Shown: piece after piece, positions 8,476 to 17,132 of the stretch
Layout of the letters: the number at the start of each line of letters is the position of its first letter
Numbering within the stretch: the first letter of the stretch is position 1
NCBI GenBank assembly: GCA_039029735.1
Contig: JBCCFL010000031.1
Span: 7,731 to 71,730 of the forward strand
Direction: 5' to 3'
From: CADEDH01 sp039029735
Lineage (GTDB): Bacteria > Actinomycetota > Acidimicrobiia > Acidimicrobiales > SZUA-35
Length of the DNA stretch: 64,000 nt
The notes under the pieces: model-generated
Told to the model about the DNA's origin: nothing
The model's database searches: none
What the model saw: only the letters and a program-made list of their open reading frames with translations
Program-made: the position numbers and the translations under genes

Positions 8476-9443
8476 GTCGGGCTCCGATAGATCGAGGCGA
8501 TCACATCCTCCAGTGGGGCGTCGTCGATGGCCACGTCGACAACGGCGCCGGGTGCGGCGGCGAACACGGCGGTGAGGGCCGTCTCGATCGTGCAGACGTC
8601 GGTGTCGACGGCCAGGTCGATCCCGGTCGAGGTCGGCGTTGTCGCACGGCCGGGGCCAGTCAGGGCGGCTGCGACCACGGCCGGATCCACTCCCGCGAGG
8701 CCGACCCGGACCCGCTTGTTGGTGAGCAGCTCCGCTCGTAGGGCGGCGACCGAGGCGTCGCGGATCACCCGACCGTCGTTCACGATCACGGCACGGTCGG
8801 CGACGTATTCGATGTCGGCCACGTCGTGGCTGGTGAGGAAGACAGTGGTGCCGAGCTCGGTGTTGAGGGTGACGAGCAGCTCGCGGAACCGCTGCTTGGC
8901 CAGCAGGTCGAGCCCGATCGTCGGTTCGTCGAGGAACACCAGCGACGGTTCGTGCAACAGGCAGGCCGCCAGCTCGCAGCGCATGCGCTGCCCGAGTGAC
9001 AGCGTCCGCACCGGTTGGTGGAACAAGCTGGCAGCGTCGAGGAGTTCGCCGAGCTCGTCGAGGCGGCGGGTCACGTGGGCGTGCCCGAGGCCGTAGATGG
9101 CACCGAGCATCCGGTAGGTCTCGACCGCGGCCAGCTCCGACCACAGCAGCGAGCGTTGGCCGAACAGGGTGCCGATCCGTCGGCTGAGCGTGCGACGCTC
9201 GTGCCAGGGCACGAGGCCGAGCACCAGGGCGTGGCCGCCGGTTGGGTGGAGGATGCCAGTGAGCATCTTGATCGAGGTGGACTTGCCGGCGCCGTTGGGA
9301 CCAATGAAGGCGAGCCGCTCGCCAGCCCGCACCTCGAGGTCGAGGTGGCGCACCGCCTCGATCGTCTCCTTTCGCTGGCCGCGGCCAACGGTGAACGCTC
9401 GTTGTAGGCCATCGGCCACGATCACGGGTGACGTTCCCTCCAT
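8472..9443 (-). CDS. ABC transporter ATP-binding protein of the ABC-2 exporter
   Basis: A 323-residue ATPase. Walker A GPNGAGKST is at residues 48-56, signature LSLGQ at 148-152, Walker B LVFLDEP at 168-174 and the switch histidine in LTSHDVADIEY. The roughly 90-residue extension after the nucleotide-binding domain is typical of ABC-2 exporters of the DrrA/CcmA-like class. It is first in a three-gene operon; the start ATG is at 9441-9443. Confidence 0.9.
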   Translation of the reverse strand: MEGTSPVIVADGLQRAFTVGRGQRKETIEAVRHLDLEVRAGERLAFIGPNGAGKSTSIKMLTGILHPTGGHALVLGLVPWHERRTLSRRIGTLFGQRSLLWSELAAVETYRMLGAIYGLGHAHVTRRLDELGELLDAASLFHQPVRTLSLGQRMRCELAACLLHEPSLVFLDEPTIGLDLLAKQRFRELLVTLNTELGTTVFLTSHDVADIEYVADRAVIVNDGRVIRDASVAALRAELLTNKRVRVGLAGVDPAVVAAALTGPGRATTPTSTGIDLAVDTDVCTIETALTAVFAAAPGAVVDVAIDDAPLEDVIASIYRSPT

Positions 9444-9484
9444 CGACCAATGGTGGCGTGCGTGCGCTCACACGAGCAGGGATT

Positions 9485-9490
9485 TATGGT
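9485..9490 (+). promoter_or_regulatory. -10 hexamer TATGGT, leaderless start for the DUF1330 gene
   Basis: TATGGT lies 7 bases before ATG 9498. The ATG inside this hexamer (9486) is in frame, but using 9498 puts the start at the usual leaderless distance and gives the family-typical N-terminus MAGLWIAH. Confidence 0.5.
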
Positions 9491-9497
9491 CTGGGCC

Positions 9498-9785
9498 ATG
9501 GCAGGACTCTGGATCGCACACGCAAACGTCACCGACGCCGACAGCTACGGCGAGTACGTCAAGGGAGCCACCGAGGTGATCGGGGCCCACGGCGGCACGT
9601 TCGTGGCCCGTGGCGGCCAGTACAAACAGTGCGAAGGCGCAGACCACGCCCGGAACGTGGTGGTGCGGTTCGACACCTTCGATCAGGCGGTGGCCTGTTA
9701 CGAATCGGCCGAGTACCAGGCGATCGTGCAGACCGCCGTCGACGCCTCCGATCGTTCCGTGGTGATCGTCGAAGCCGACGTCTGA
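9498..9785 (+). CDS. DUF1330 family small protein
   Basis: A 95-residue protein with the DUF1330 pattern: an N-terminal WIAHANVTDADSYGEYVKGA strand-helix, a central GGTFVARGGQY, then VVRFDTFDQAVACYESAEYQ. The family is a dimeric ferredoxin-like alpha/beta fold without an established general activity. It is followed after 21 bases by a PNPOx-like gene on the same strand, which may be cotranscribed. Confidence 0.85.
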   Translation: MAGLWIAHANVTDADSYGEYVKGATEVIGAHGGTFVARGGQYKQCEGADHARNVVVRFDTFDQAVACYESAEYQAIVQTAVDASDRSVVIVEADV

Positions 9786-9806
9786 TCAGGGCTGGCGAGC
9801 CAACCG

Positions 9807-10301
9807 ATGCCCCGGATGACCCATGACGACCGCGAGGCCTTCCTCGCTCGCCCCCACGTCGGGGTGGTGGCCAGCGTGCGTCGAGACGGCCGCCCCTACA
9901 CCGTGCCGGTCTGGTTCCACTGGGACGGCACGCACGTGTGGCTCACCGGCACCGAATCGAGGGTCTGGTGCCGCCAGATCGACGTTGACCCGCGGGTGTC
10001 GCTCTGCGTCGAGGCAATGACGCCGATACCCGGCCACGTCGGCATCGACGGCGTCGCCGAGGTCCTGCGCCCGCCAGGCCACGACATCTGGCCGATCAGC
10101 CGTCAGCTGGCCGAGAAGTACATCGGCGGTGCAGTGGGTTCGAGCTCCGACGCAGTGGATGCGTTCGTGGCCAACATGGCCACCGAGCCCCGCCTGCTCA
10201 TCAGGATCACACCGCAGATCTGGCGGGCCATCGACATGCGGGTGTACGAGGGGAAACGGGCCGATCGGGAGCATCAGCAACGTCTCAGGGGCGGCGGTTG
10301 A
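9807..10301 (+). CDS. Pyridoxamine 5'-phosphate oxidase-like (FMN/F420-binding) protein
   Basis: A 164-residue split-barrel protein: FLARPHVGVVASVRRDGRPY with the following TVPVWFHWDGTHVWLTG, is the flavin-fold entry of PNPOx-like proteins, many of which in actinobacteria bind F420. The conserved RDGRP and PVWF elements are present. A second in-frame ATG three codons in (9816) is an equally good start. Substrate and cofactor cannot be assigned by eye. Confidence 0.8.
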   Translation: MPRMTHDDREAFLARPHVGVVASVRRDGRPYTVPVWFHWDGTHVWLTGTESRVWCRQIDVDPRVSLCVEAMTPIPGHVGIDGVAEVLRPPGHDIWPISRQLAEKYIGGAVGSSSDAVDAFVANMATEPRLLIRITPQIWRAIDMRVYEGKRADREHQQRLRGGG

Positions 10302-10354
10302 GCCCGAGCGGTGAGCCGGGTGGTGGCGCATCAGACAGGAGCGGCGGCTCTCCG

Positions 10355-10498
10355 TTCGAATTAGTCATGCTTAATACATACACATAAGTGTTCCTTTTAT
10401 CCAAGAATCAGCATTCTTTAGACTCTTGATGGACATAGTTCCGCAGATCTTGGAATCTCTTCGTTAATCTGCCAGGCCCCTCATTTGTGTGACATGCT
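10355..10498. promoter_or_regulatory. AT-rich regulatory island upstream of the molybdenum hydroxylase operon
   Basis: This roughly 145-base stretch is strikingly AT-rich against GC-rich flanks and contains no plausible gene. It holds an imperfect dyad AAGAAT-CAGC-ATTCTT (10403-10418) and several TAnnnT hexamers. It ends just before the coxS-like gene, so it is probably the operon promoter with a regulator-binding site; it could also be a relic of horizontally acquired DNA. Confidence 0.5.
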
Positions 10499-10564
10499 CC
10501 ACTCCCGCCCCCGTGCGACCCGGCCCCGGGGGTGTTTCGACACCACACCACGAAGGGGGTGGCC

Positions 10565-11074
10565 ATGCAGGTCGATGCGACCGTCAACGGCCAAGCTCGG
10601 TCGGCCGAGGTAGAGCCGCGAACACTACTGGTCCACTATCTCCGAGACGATCTCGGTCTGACCGGTACCAACGTGGGGTGCGACACCTCATCGTGTGGTG
10701 CCTGCACCGTGCTGATCGACGGCGAGTCGGTCAAGAGCTGCACGATGCTGGCGGTCCAGGCTCGTGGCGAACAGATCACCACGATCGAGGGTATGGCCAG
10801 CCCTGACGGCGAGTTCCACCCCATGCAGACGGCGTTCATGGAATGCCACGGCCTTCAGTGCGGCTACTGCACACCGGGCATGGTCATGGCGGCCACATCG
10901 CTGCTCAAGGAGAATCCGGCCCCGAGCGAGGACGAGGTCCGCGAGGGGCTCGAAGGGAACCTGTGCCGGTGCACGGGCTACCACAACATCGTCAAGGCCG
11001 TCCTGACCACATCCCAGAACGATCAGGCGTTCTGGGGTAACAGCGGGGTCGCTGGCCCAACAGGAGGTGCATGA
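10565..11074 (+). CDS. coxS: (2Fe-2S)-binding small subunit of a CoxL-type molybdenum hydroxylase
   Basis: A 169-residue iron-sulfur subunit. Cys39, Cys44, Cys47 and Cys59 bind the plant-type [2Fe-2S] cluster (GCDTSSCGACTV), and Cys99, Cys102, Cys134 and Cys136 bind the second cluster (QCGYC and CRC). Start ATG 10565 is preceded by GAAGGGGG about 8 bases upstream; an earlier in-frame ATG is less likely. It passes electrons from the molybdenum site to the FAD subunit. The order S-L-M with ATGA overlaps indicates one operon. The symbol follows the CO dehydrogenase family, but the large subunit is form II. Confidence 0.92.
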   Translation: MQVDATVNGQARSAEVEPRTLLVHYLRDDLGLTGTNVGCDTSSCGACTVLIDGESVKSCTMLAVQARGEQITTIEGMASPDGEFHPMQTAFMECHGLQCGYCTPGMVMAATSLLKENPAPSEDEVREGLEGNLCRCTGYHNIVKAVLTTSQNDQAFWGNSGVAGPTGGA

Positions 11075-13449
11075 TGACCGCAGTTGAAAGTGGCGTAGTT
11101 GGCACGCCTATGGTCCGCAAAGAGGACCCGAAACTCCTCACCGGTGAGGGTAAGTACGTCGACGACATCCACGCCCACGGCGAGCTGTGGATGGGCATGG
11201 TGCGCTCCACGATGGCCCACGCCCGCATCACCAACGTCGACACCGCAGACGCGGCGGCCATGCCGGGCGTGCACGCCGTCTACACCGGCGCGCAGCTGCA
11301 GGAGATGGGCCTCTGGATCGCCCCGCTGCCCTGCGCCTGGGTGGTCACCGAAGACATGGTGAACCCGCCCCACTATCCGACCGCCATCGACGAGGTTCGC
11401 CACGTTGGCGAGATCGTCGCCGTGGTGTTGGCCGAGACCCGCTACGGCGCGGCCGACGCCGCCGAGCAGGTGGTGGTCGACTACGAGCCGCTACCGGCCG
11501 TCGCCTCGATCGAGGCCGCTCGCGACGGTGGCGCGACTGCCCACAGTGATCACTCAACCAACAAGGCCTACCACTGGCCGCTGGTGCCGGATCCTGAAGC
11601 GCTCGACGCCGCGTTCGCCAACGCCACCCACACGATCAAGGCCGAGTTCATCCAGCAGCGCCTGATCCCGGCGGCCATGGAGCCCCGTGGCGTGCTGGCG
11701 ATCCCGTCCCCGCACGGCGGTGACGTCACGCTCTACTCCTCCACCCAGGTGCCCCACATCCTCAAGGTGATGGTGGCGGCGACCACGGGGATTCCAGAGC
11801 ACAAGATCCGCATCGTGGCTCCCGCCGTTGGTGGTGGCTTCGGCGCCAAGCTGAACGTCAACCCTGACGAGTTGCTGGCCGTCACCCTCGCAAACAAGCT
11901 GGGCCGCCCGGTCCGCTGGACCGAGACCCGCTCCGAGGCGGCATTCTCCACCCACCAGGGTCGAGGCCAGCTCCAGACCATCGAGCTGGCCTCCGACGCC
12001 GACGGCAAGCTCATGGGCTGCCGGGTGCACGTCGACGCCGACATGGGCGCCTACATGATGCTCATCACTCCCGGTGTGCCGCTGCTCGGCAGCTTCCTCT
12101 ACACCGGCGTGTACGCCGTGCCGGCATTCGGGTTCACCTGCGACGGCTACTTCACCAACCTCACCCCGACCGACGCCTACCGTGGCGCCGGCCGACCCGA
12201 GGCGAGCTACGCCATCGAGCGGGCCATGGACATTCTCGCCCTCGAGGTGGGCGTGGGTCCGGACGAGATCCGGCGCCGCAACTACCTCGGCGACGGTCAG
12301 CCCTTCGAGAACCTGGAGACGCCAGGTTCGTTGGTGTTCGACTCGGGCAACTACGGTCCGAACCTCGACGCCGCGCTCGACATGGCCAAGTACTCAGAGC
12401 TTCGGGCCGAGCAGCAGCGACGTCGCGACGCTGGCGACACCAAGCAACTCGGTATCGGTCTCTGCACCTACGTCGAGATCTGCGGCCTCGCACCGTCGCG
12501 GGCACTCGGTGGCCTCAACTACGGTGCCGGCGGCTGGGAGCACGGCATGGTCCGCTTCCTCCCCACTGGCATGGTGGAGGTCGTGTCGGGTTCAACACCG
12601 CACGGTCAGGGCCACGAGACGAGTTGGTCGATGATCGTGGCCGACAAGCTCGGCATCGATCCTGCCCAGGTCACCGTGCTCCATTCCGACACGGCAATCT
12701 CGCCCCTCGGGCTCGACACATACGGCTCACGGTCGCTCGCCGTCGGTGGCGTGGCCATCGCGATGGCGTGCGACAAGGTGGTCGAGAAGGCGCGACTCAT
12801 CGCCGCCCATCAGATGGAGGCCAACCCCGACGACCTCGAGTTCGCCGGCGGGTCGTTCACCGTCAAGGGTTCGCCCGACAAGACGATGCCGATCCAGGCC
12901 GTGGCCTTCGGTGCCTTCACCGCCCACGATCTGCCCGATGGCATGGAGCCGAACCTGCAGGAGCAGGTCACCTACGATCCGGCGAACTTCGTGTTCCCGT
13001 TCGGCACCCACGTGGCCGTGGTCGAGGTCGACACCGTGACCGGTGAGACGAACCTCACCGACTACATCGCAATCGACGACTGCGGCAACCAGATCAACCC
13101 GCTGATCGTCGAGGGCCAGGTCCACGGTGGCATCGTGCAGGGCGTTGCGCAGGCGCTCTGGGAAGAGGCGGCCTACGACGCTGACGGCAACTGCAAGAAC
13201 CCGTCGTTCCTCGACTACCTGGTGCCGTCGCCGGCCGAGGTGCCGAGCATCGTCACCGGGTTCACCACCACGCCGTCCACCACCAATCCTCTCGGGGTGA
13301 AGGGTGTTGGCGAGGCAGGCACGATCGGCTCGGCTGCGGCCGTGATCAACGCCGTGTGCGACGCCCTCAGCCCCTACGGCGTTACCGACATCGAAATGCC
13401 CGCTACTCCGCGGCGGGTGTGGAAGACCATTCAGGAGGCGCAGAGCTGA
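11071..13449 (+). CDS. coxL: Molybdopterin-binding large subunit, form II CoxL-like
   Basis: A 792-residue xanthine-oxidase-family catalytic subunit. It starts ATGATG at a 4-base overlap with the small-subunit gene. The active-site loop reads AYRGAGR at residues 369-375, the form II signature; true carboxydotroph form I enzymes have AYxCSFR with the catalytic cysteine that carries copper. The Moco region GGGFGAKLNVNPDE and the C-terminal GVKGVGEAG (catalytic Glu) are present. Form II proteins are common and mostly of unproven substrate, so CO oxidation should not be assumed; purine, aldehyde or other heteroaromatic hydroxylation is possible. Confidence 0.92.
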   Translation: MMTAVESGVVGTPMVRKEDPKLLTGEGKYVDDIHAHGELWMGMVRSTMAHARITNVDTADAAAMPGVHAVYTGAQLQEMGLWIAPLPCAWVVTEDMVNPPHYPTAIDEVRHVGEIVAVVLAETRYGAADAAEQVVVDYEPLPAVASIEAARDGGATAHSDHSTNKAYHWPLVPDPEALDAAFANATHTIKAEFIQQRLIPAAMEPRGVLAIPSPHGGDVTLYSSTQVPHILKVMVAATTGIPEHKIRIVAPAVGGGFGAKLNVNPDELLAVTLANKLGRPVRWTETRSEAAFSTHQGRGQLQTIELASDADGKLMGCRVHVDADMGAYMMLITPGVPLLGSFLYTGVYAVPAFGFTCDGYFTNLTPTDAYRGAGRPEASYAIERAMDILALEVGVGPDEIRRRNYLGDGQPFENLETPGSLVFDSGNYGPNLDAALDMAKYSELRAEQQRRRDAGDTKQLGIGLCTYVEICGLAPSRALGGLNYGAGGWEHGMVRFLPTGMVEVVSGSTPHGQGHETSWSMIVADKLGIDPAQVTVLHSDTAISPLGLDTYGSRSLAVGGVAIAMACDKVVEKARLIAAHQMEANPDDLEFAGGSFTVKGSPDKTMPIQAVAFGAFTAHDLPDGMEPNLQEQVTYDPANFVFPFGTHVAVVEVDTVTGETNLTDYIAIDDCGNQINPLIVEGQVHGGIVQGVAQALWEEAAYDADGNCKNPSFLDYLVPSPAEVPSIVTGFTTTPSTTNPLGVKGVGEAGTIGSAAAVINAVCDALSPYGVTDIEMPATPRRVWKTIQEAQS

Positions 13450-14270
13450 TGATTCCCGCATCCTTCGACTATGTCGAGGCCGACTCGGCCGCGGCCGCAA
13501 TTGCGGCGCTGGCCCAGCACGGCGACGAGGCCAAACTGCTGGCCGGTGGTCACAGCCTGATTCCGCTGATGAAGTTCCGCTTGGCGGCACCCTCGGTGCT
13601 CGTCGACATCGGCCGCATCAGCGACCTCAGCTACATCAACGACGGTGGCGACCACGTGGCCATCGGAGCACTCACCCGCCATCGTGCGGTGGAGACGAGC
13701 GACATGCTCGCCTCCGAGGCTCCGCTGCTCAAGCACGTGGCGAGCCAGGTCGGGGACCCGTCGGTGCGCCATCGCGGCACCATCGGTGGGTCGCTCGCCC
13801 ACGGCGATCCGGCATCGGATCTCCCCGCCGCCCTGTTGGCTCTGAACGGCTCGATGGTGGCCCAGGGGCCGAACGGCGAGCGGGTGATCCCGGCTCGGGA
13901 GTTCTTCACCGGCTTCCTCGAAACCGCCCTTGCGGCGGACGAGATGCTCACGGAGATCCGCATCCCGAAAGCAGCTGGCGCCGGATGGTCGTACCAGAAG
14001 TTCAACCGACGGGCGCAGGACTGGGCCATCGTTGGCGTGGCCGCGGTGCACAACGGTTCGACCGGTGTTGCCCTCGTCAACATGGGGGCCACCCCGATCG
14101 TGGCGAACTCGGTGGAGTCCGCCCTGGCGGGCGGCGCATCCATCGCCGACGCCGCTGCGGTCGCCGCCGATGGCACCGAGCCGCCAGAAGACCTCAACGC
14201 CGATGCTGAGTACCGTTCCCACCTCGCTCGGGTGTTGGTGGAGCGGGCCCTCACAGAGGCACAGAGCTGA
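13449..14270 (+). CDS. coxM: FAD-binding medium subunit of the molybdenum hydroxylase
   Basis: A 273-residue CoxM/CutM-type flavoprotein. The two FAD-binding motifs are AGGHS (32-36) and TIGGS (111-115), each in the standard context (LLAGGHSLIPLMK; GTIGGSLAHGDPASD). ATG 13449 overlaps the large-subunit stop (TGATG). It takes electrons from the iron-sulfur subunit to an external acceptor. It is followed by a strong hairpin, so the operon likely ends here; no coxD/E/F maturation genes follow, although a MoxR/VWA pair of that type is at 53.4-55.4 kb. Confidence 0.92.
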   Translation: MIPASFDYVEADSAAAAIAALAQHGDEAKLLAGGHSLIPLMKFRLAAPSVLVDIGRISDLSYINDGGDHVAIGALTRHRAVETSDMLASEAPLLKHVASQVGDPSVRHRGTIGGSLAHGDPASDLPAALLALNGSMVAQGPNGERVIPAREFFTGFLETALAADEMLTEIRIPKAAGAGWSYQKFNRRAQDWAIVGVAAVHNGSTGVALVNMGATPIVANSVESALAGGASIADAAAVAADGTEPPEDLNADAEYRSHLARVLVERALTEAQS

Positions 14271-14317
14271 CCCAACCCCTCGTGTCACCATCTGGGTGGG
14301 GCACGAGATGGTCTGAT

Positions 14318-14371
14318 CCGCAACCAACATGATCTGTGGCCGCATGTGTCGCTGAATCATGTTGGTTGCGG
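14318..14371 (+). terminator. 16-bp perfect inverted repeat, likely terminator of the S-L-M operon
   Basis: CCGCAACCAACATGAT (14318-14333) and its exact reverse complement (14356-14371) are separated by 22 bases. A short T-rich TCGTTTTCG follows. It lies 47 bases after the coxM stop. The arms are much less GC-rich than normal here, so a protein-binding site is also possible. Confidence 0.6.
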
Positions 14372-14410
14372 TCGTTTTCGCCTAACCAACCTTCTTTCGT
14401 GATGTGGTGC

Positions 14411-14416
14411 TAGCCT
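14411..14416 (+). promoter_or_regulatory. -10 hexamer TAGCCT, leaderless start for the secreted protein at 14424
   Basis: TAGCCT is 7 bases upstream of the ATG at 14424, matching the leaderless spacing seen elsewhere in the window. Confidence 0.5.
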
Positions 14417-14423
14417 CAGGCCC

Positions 14424-15083
14424 ATGTTCCGCCGCTCTTCCTTCCACGGGTTGACGCGACCGGCGGGCCGCTTCGGAGCCGCCTTGGCGGCCGGCCTGAC
14501 CGCATCGTTGCTCGTGGTGATCCCCGCCGTCGCTGAAGACGATCTGGTGATCAATCCCCAAGAGGTCACCCGAGGCAACCCGGGCGAGACCGTCACCGTG
14601 GCCCAGCAGGCCGTACCGGCCGAACTCGTCGGGCGTGTCTGCGACGTCCGGATCGAGTCCGAGAACGGATCGTCCGTGCATCCTGGCAACGTGGTGATCA
14701 CGACCACGGGCGGCGTCTCGCACGAAACCCCGGGCGTCGAGGACGGGTCGGGCGCCAAGGTGATCGATGTCGAGTCGGTCGCGCTGGGCGACACGGTCAC
14801 GGTGCAGATCCGCTTCGGTGAGGACGGCGTATCGAGCCTCGGCTTCAGCGTGCTTGTCGATTGCCCGCAGCTGGAGATCCTGCCCAACACCCAGACCCGG
14901 CAGCGGCCCGACCCCACCACCACCGTGCAGGTCACCACATCGACCACCGAGGCACCGTCGACCAGCGACACCACCGCCCCTGCGGCGCCAGTGAGCAGCG
15001 ACAGCACCACATCGACGCCGACGGCCGATCAGACCGCCCCGCCCGCCACACCGAACACGGGCAACCCCACCTTCACCGGCTGA
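14424..15083 (+). CDS. Secreted protein with Thr/Ser/Pro-rich C-terminal tail
   Basis: I do not recognise a family. The 219-residue product has a Sec-type signal peptide (RxxGRFGAALAAGLTASLLVV, then a likely cut after AVA near residue 37), a beta-rich middle of about 110 residues with two cysteines (VCDVRI and VDCPQL) and a C-terminal third of low complexity (TTTVQVTTSTTEAPSTSDTT and onward), typical of an extended, possibly O-glycosylated, wall-spanning tail. No membrane anchor or LPXTG follows. The adjacent L,D-transpeptidase suggests a cell-envelope role, by neighbourhood only. Confidence 0.7.
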   Translation: MFRRSSFHGLTRPAGRFGAALAAGLTASLLVVIPAVAEDDLVINPQEVTRGNPGETVTVAQQAVPAELVGRVCDVRIESENGSSVHPGNVVITTTGGVSHETPGVEDGSGAKVIDVESVALGDTVTVQIRFGEDGVSSLGFSVLVDCPQLEILPNTQTRQRPDPTTTVQVTTSTTEAPSTSDTTAPAAPVSSDSTTSTPTADQTAPPATPNTGNPTFTG

Positions 15084-15097
15084 CCAGGGAGGGCATC

Positions 15098-15847
15098 ATC
15101 TTCCGCCGCGCGACTTGGCTGGCGGTGGTGGTTGCCACCGCAACCGTGGCCGCAGGGTGTGCCACGGCCGCCGACCCACTTCTGGCGCCGGCTCCACCAC
15201 CCCCGGTAGGGCCGACGGTCGAGCTCACGATCGCGGAACAGCCCCGGGTCACGGTGGTGGCCACTGCTGAGGTGTCGGAGGTGTCGGCCTACCGAGACCC
15301 GGATGCATCGTCTCCTCGCCTGGCGGCCTTGGCCAATCCCATTCCCACAGGGTCGCCCCTGGTGTTCCAGGTGCTGGAACAGCGCGACGAGTGGCTCCGG
15401 GTGCTCCTGCCCGTGCGGCCCAACGGCTCCTCCGGGTGGATCTCCCTCGGCGATGTGTCGCTGGCCTCCACCCCCTATCGCATCGAGATCGACACCTCCG
15501 ACCACCGGATGGTGGTGTGGGAGGACGGCCAGGTGGTGGTCGACGCCGTGATCGCCATCGGCACCGGAGACACGCCCACTCCGCTCGGCGACTTCTATCT
15601 GACCGAGCTGCTGCAGCCTCCTGATCCAACCGGCCCCTACGGCAGCTTCGCCTACGGCCTCTCCGGGTTCAGCGAGACGCTCACCGAGTTTCGCGGCGGT
15701 GACGGGGTGATCGGTCTCCATGGCACCAACGAACCCGAGTCGTTGGGCACCGACGTGAGCCACGGATGCGTGCGTATCGAGAACGAGGTCATCGAATCGC
15801 TCGTGCCCCTACTCCCGTTGGGCACGCCGGTGGAGATTCGGGCCTAG
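15098..15847 (+). CDS. L,D-transpeptidase (YkuD) lipoprotein-like, non-standard start
   Basis: The frame encodes a hydrophobic signal (ATWLAVVVATATVAAGC, a plausible if imperfect lipobox), an SH3-like region and a YkuD domain with catalytic motif SHGCVRIEN (His222, Cys224 counted from 15098) and the upstream HGTNEP. The enzyme would make 3-3 cross-links in peptidoglycan. The start is odd: no ATG, GTG or TTG lies between the previous gene's stop and the signal helix. AGGGAGGG (15086-15093) is followed by ATCATC (15095-15100), so ATC may be the start; otherwise CTG 15119 or GTG 15125, which would remove the basic N-region. Its stop overlaps the convergent FHA gene by 4 bases. Confidence 0.8.
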   Translation: MFRRATWLAVVVATATVAAGCATAADPLLAPAPPPPVGPTVELTIAEQPRVTVVATAEVSEVSAYRDPDASSPRLAALANPIPTGSPLVFQVLEQRDEWLRVLLPVRPNGSSGWISLGDVSLASTPYRIEIDTSDHRMVVWEDGQVVVDAVIAIGTGDTPTPLGDFYLTELLQPPDPTGPYGSFAYGLSGFSETLTEFRGGDGVIGLHGTNEPESLGTDVSHGCVRIENEVIESLVPLLPLGTPVEIRA

Positions 15848-17007
15848 TCCTCAGGCTCGGCGTCGACATCGACGTTGACCGCGTCGCCATTGGCGGACAC
15901 CACCAACCGAGCCCATCGTCCGCCGAAATGCACGATCGACCCGTCGCCGAGCCGGGTCGGGATTCGCTCGCTCACCACGTCACGGGCGTTGCGGCCGGGG
16001 CGTTCCACCGTGGTGCCGGCAGCCGATCCAAGGTCTTTGACGGTGGCCCTGCTGCCGTCGATGACGACCTCGAAGTGCAGGCGGGACACCTCTTCACCGC
16101 TGACGGTCACTGGTGTCACCCCGTCGGGCAGCGCCATCTTCGTTGGGTAGCGGCCGACGTAGTGGTGGCCGTCGAGCCCGATCACCGTGCCGTCGTCCAG
16201 GTGGAACTCGTGGATGCCATCCGAGGAGCCGGGACTTGGGGTGACGGTCGTCGAACTCGTGGCGAACGCCGTCGTTGGCGCAGGGGGCGTGGCCACCGGT
16301 GCAACAGGACCAGTGTGACCACGCGCCGTGCCGGTCGTGCCGACTCTGTTGTCGTCGGTCATGGCGGGCCGGGTGGAGGTTGACACTGGCGGAACCGGCG
16401 GTGTGGCCGCCGAAGGCGCTTCCGTCGGCGTTGGTCTCGATGTCTTCACCGACGCAGGTGGGGATGGCGGCGTGTGGATCTCGGGGCGAGGGCGGGGCGC
16501 CGGTGTCGTCATCGCCGCCGAACGTACCGACCACCGGACTCCAGCGGCCGGCACACACCCCGCAATGAGATTGGTGTCGTCGTCACCGGACGGCGAGTGG
16601 CCGATGGTTCCCACGCGAACCTCGGCGTCGGTCAGCTCGGCCTCGACCCAGGTGCGCATTCCTCGGCCACTCACGACACGCGTGGTGTGCCCCACGGCCG
16701 CAGCCACGTCGCCGAACACGAGCAGGGCTGGCTCCGGGCCGAACGAGGCAACAGCGAGCCCTGGGAGATCGAAGTGGTTCTCGATGATGAAGGCGGCAAC
16801 TGCCTGGATGATGTCCGGGCATTCGCGCCGCATCAGGTCGTGGAGGCCGTCGATGGGGGCAACGGCATAGGCGATTCCGTTCTCGGTGCGGATCGCACGG
16901 CCGGACCCTGGCTCCACTGCGACCGTGAGCTGCGTGCGCACCACGTTGCGGGCTGTCTGAGTCTCTGTCGAATCGTCGTCGGCGGGGTCGTCGCCCTCGA
17001 TGGCCAC
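15844..17007 (-). CDS. FHA domain protein at the end of the Tad cluster
   Basis: A 387-residue protein from a GTG start preceded by GAGGGAGGAG. The N-terminal 160 residues are an unknown globular domain that reads like a PP2C-type phosphatase fragment (IGHSPSGDDDTNLIAG; GVRWSVRSA) but without clear metal-binding aspartates. A Pro/Thr-rich linker (about 170-275) leads to an FHA domain (about 280-375) with VGRYP, EVSRLHFEV and DLGSAAGTTV, the pThr-binding GR..S..H and N/T-like residues. It would read Ser/Thr phosphorylation, perhaps from the kinase at 43.3 kb or another. Confidence 0.75.
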   Translation of the reverse strand: MAIEGDDPADDDSTETQTARNVVRTQLTVAVEPGSGRAIRTENGIAYAVAPIDGLHDLMRRECPDIIQAVAAFIIENHFDLPGLAVASFGPEPALLVFGDVAAAVGHTTRVVSGRGMRTWVEAELTDAEVRVGTIGHSPSGDDDTNLIAGCVPAAGVRWSVRSAAMTTPAPRPRPEIHTPPSPPASVKTSRPTPTEAPSAATPPVPPVSTSTRPAMTDDNRVGTTGTARGHTGPVAPVATPPAPTTAFATSSTTVTPSPGSSDGIHEFHLDDGTVIGLDGHHYVGRYPTKMALPDGVTPVTVSGEEVSRLHFEVVIDGSRATVKDLGSAAGTTVERPGRNARDVVSERIPTRLGDGSIVHFGGRWARLVVSANGDAVNVDVDAEPED

Positions 17008-17132
17008 TGTCGGGCTCCTCCCTCGTGCCTCCAGTGCCCCGCAGCCTAGTCAGTGCTGGCGAATCCACTCCATGCTCCGCGATGCGTGATCTGGCATGCG
17101 GGCGTGGAGCCGTCGGCTGATGAGTTGTGCGC

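Noticed and set aside
10682..10742. Possible CRISPR-like repetition and other short repeats in GC-rich coding DNA
   Set aside because: No regular repeat-spacer pattern anywhere; the only regular repeats are coding (Ser-Gly at 51285, PGLP/LPD in 35792).
10565..14270. Carboxydotroph CO dehydrogenase cluster
   Set aside because: The large-subunit motif is AYRGAGR (form II), not AYxCSFR, and no maturation genes are adjacent.
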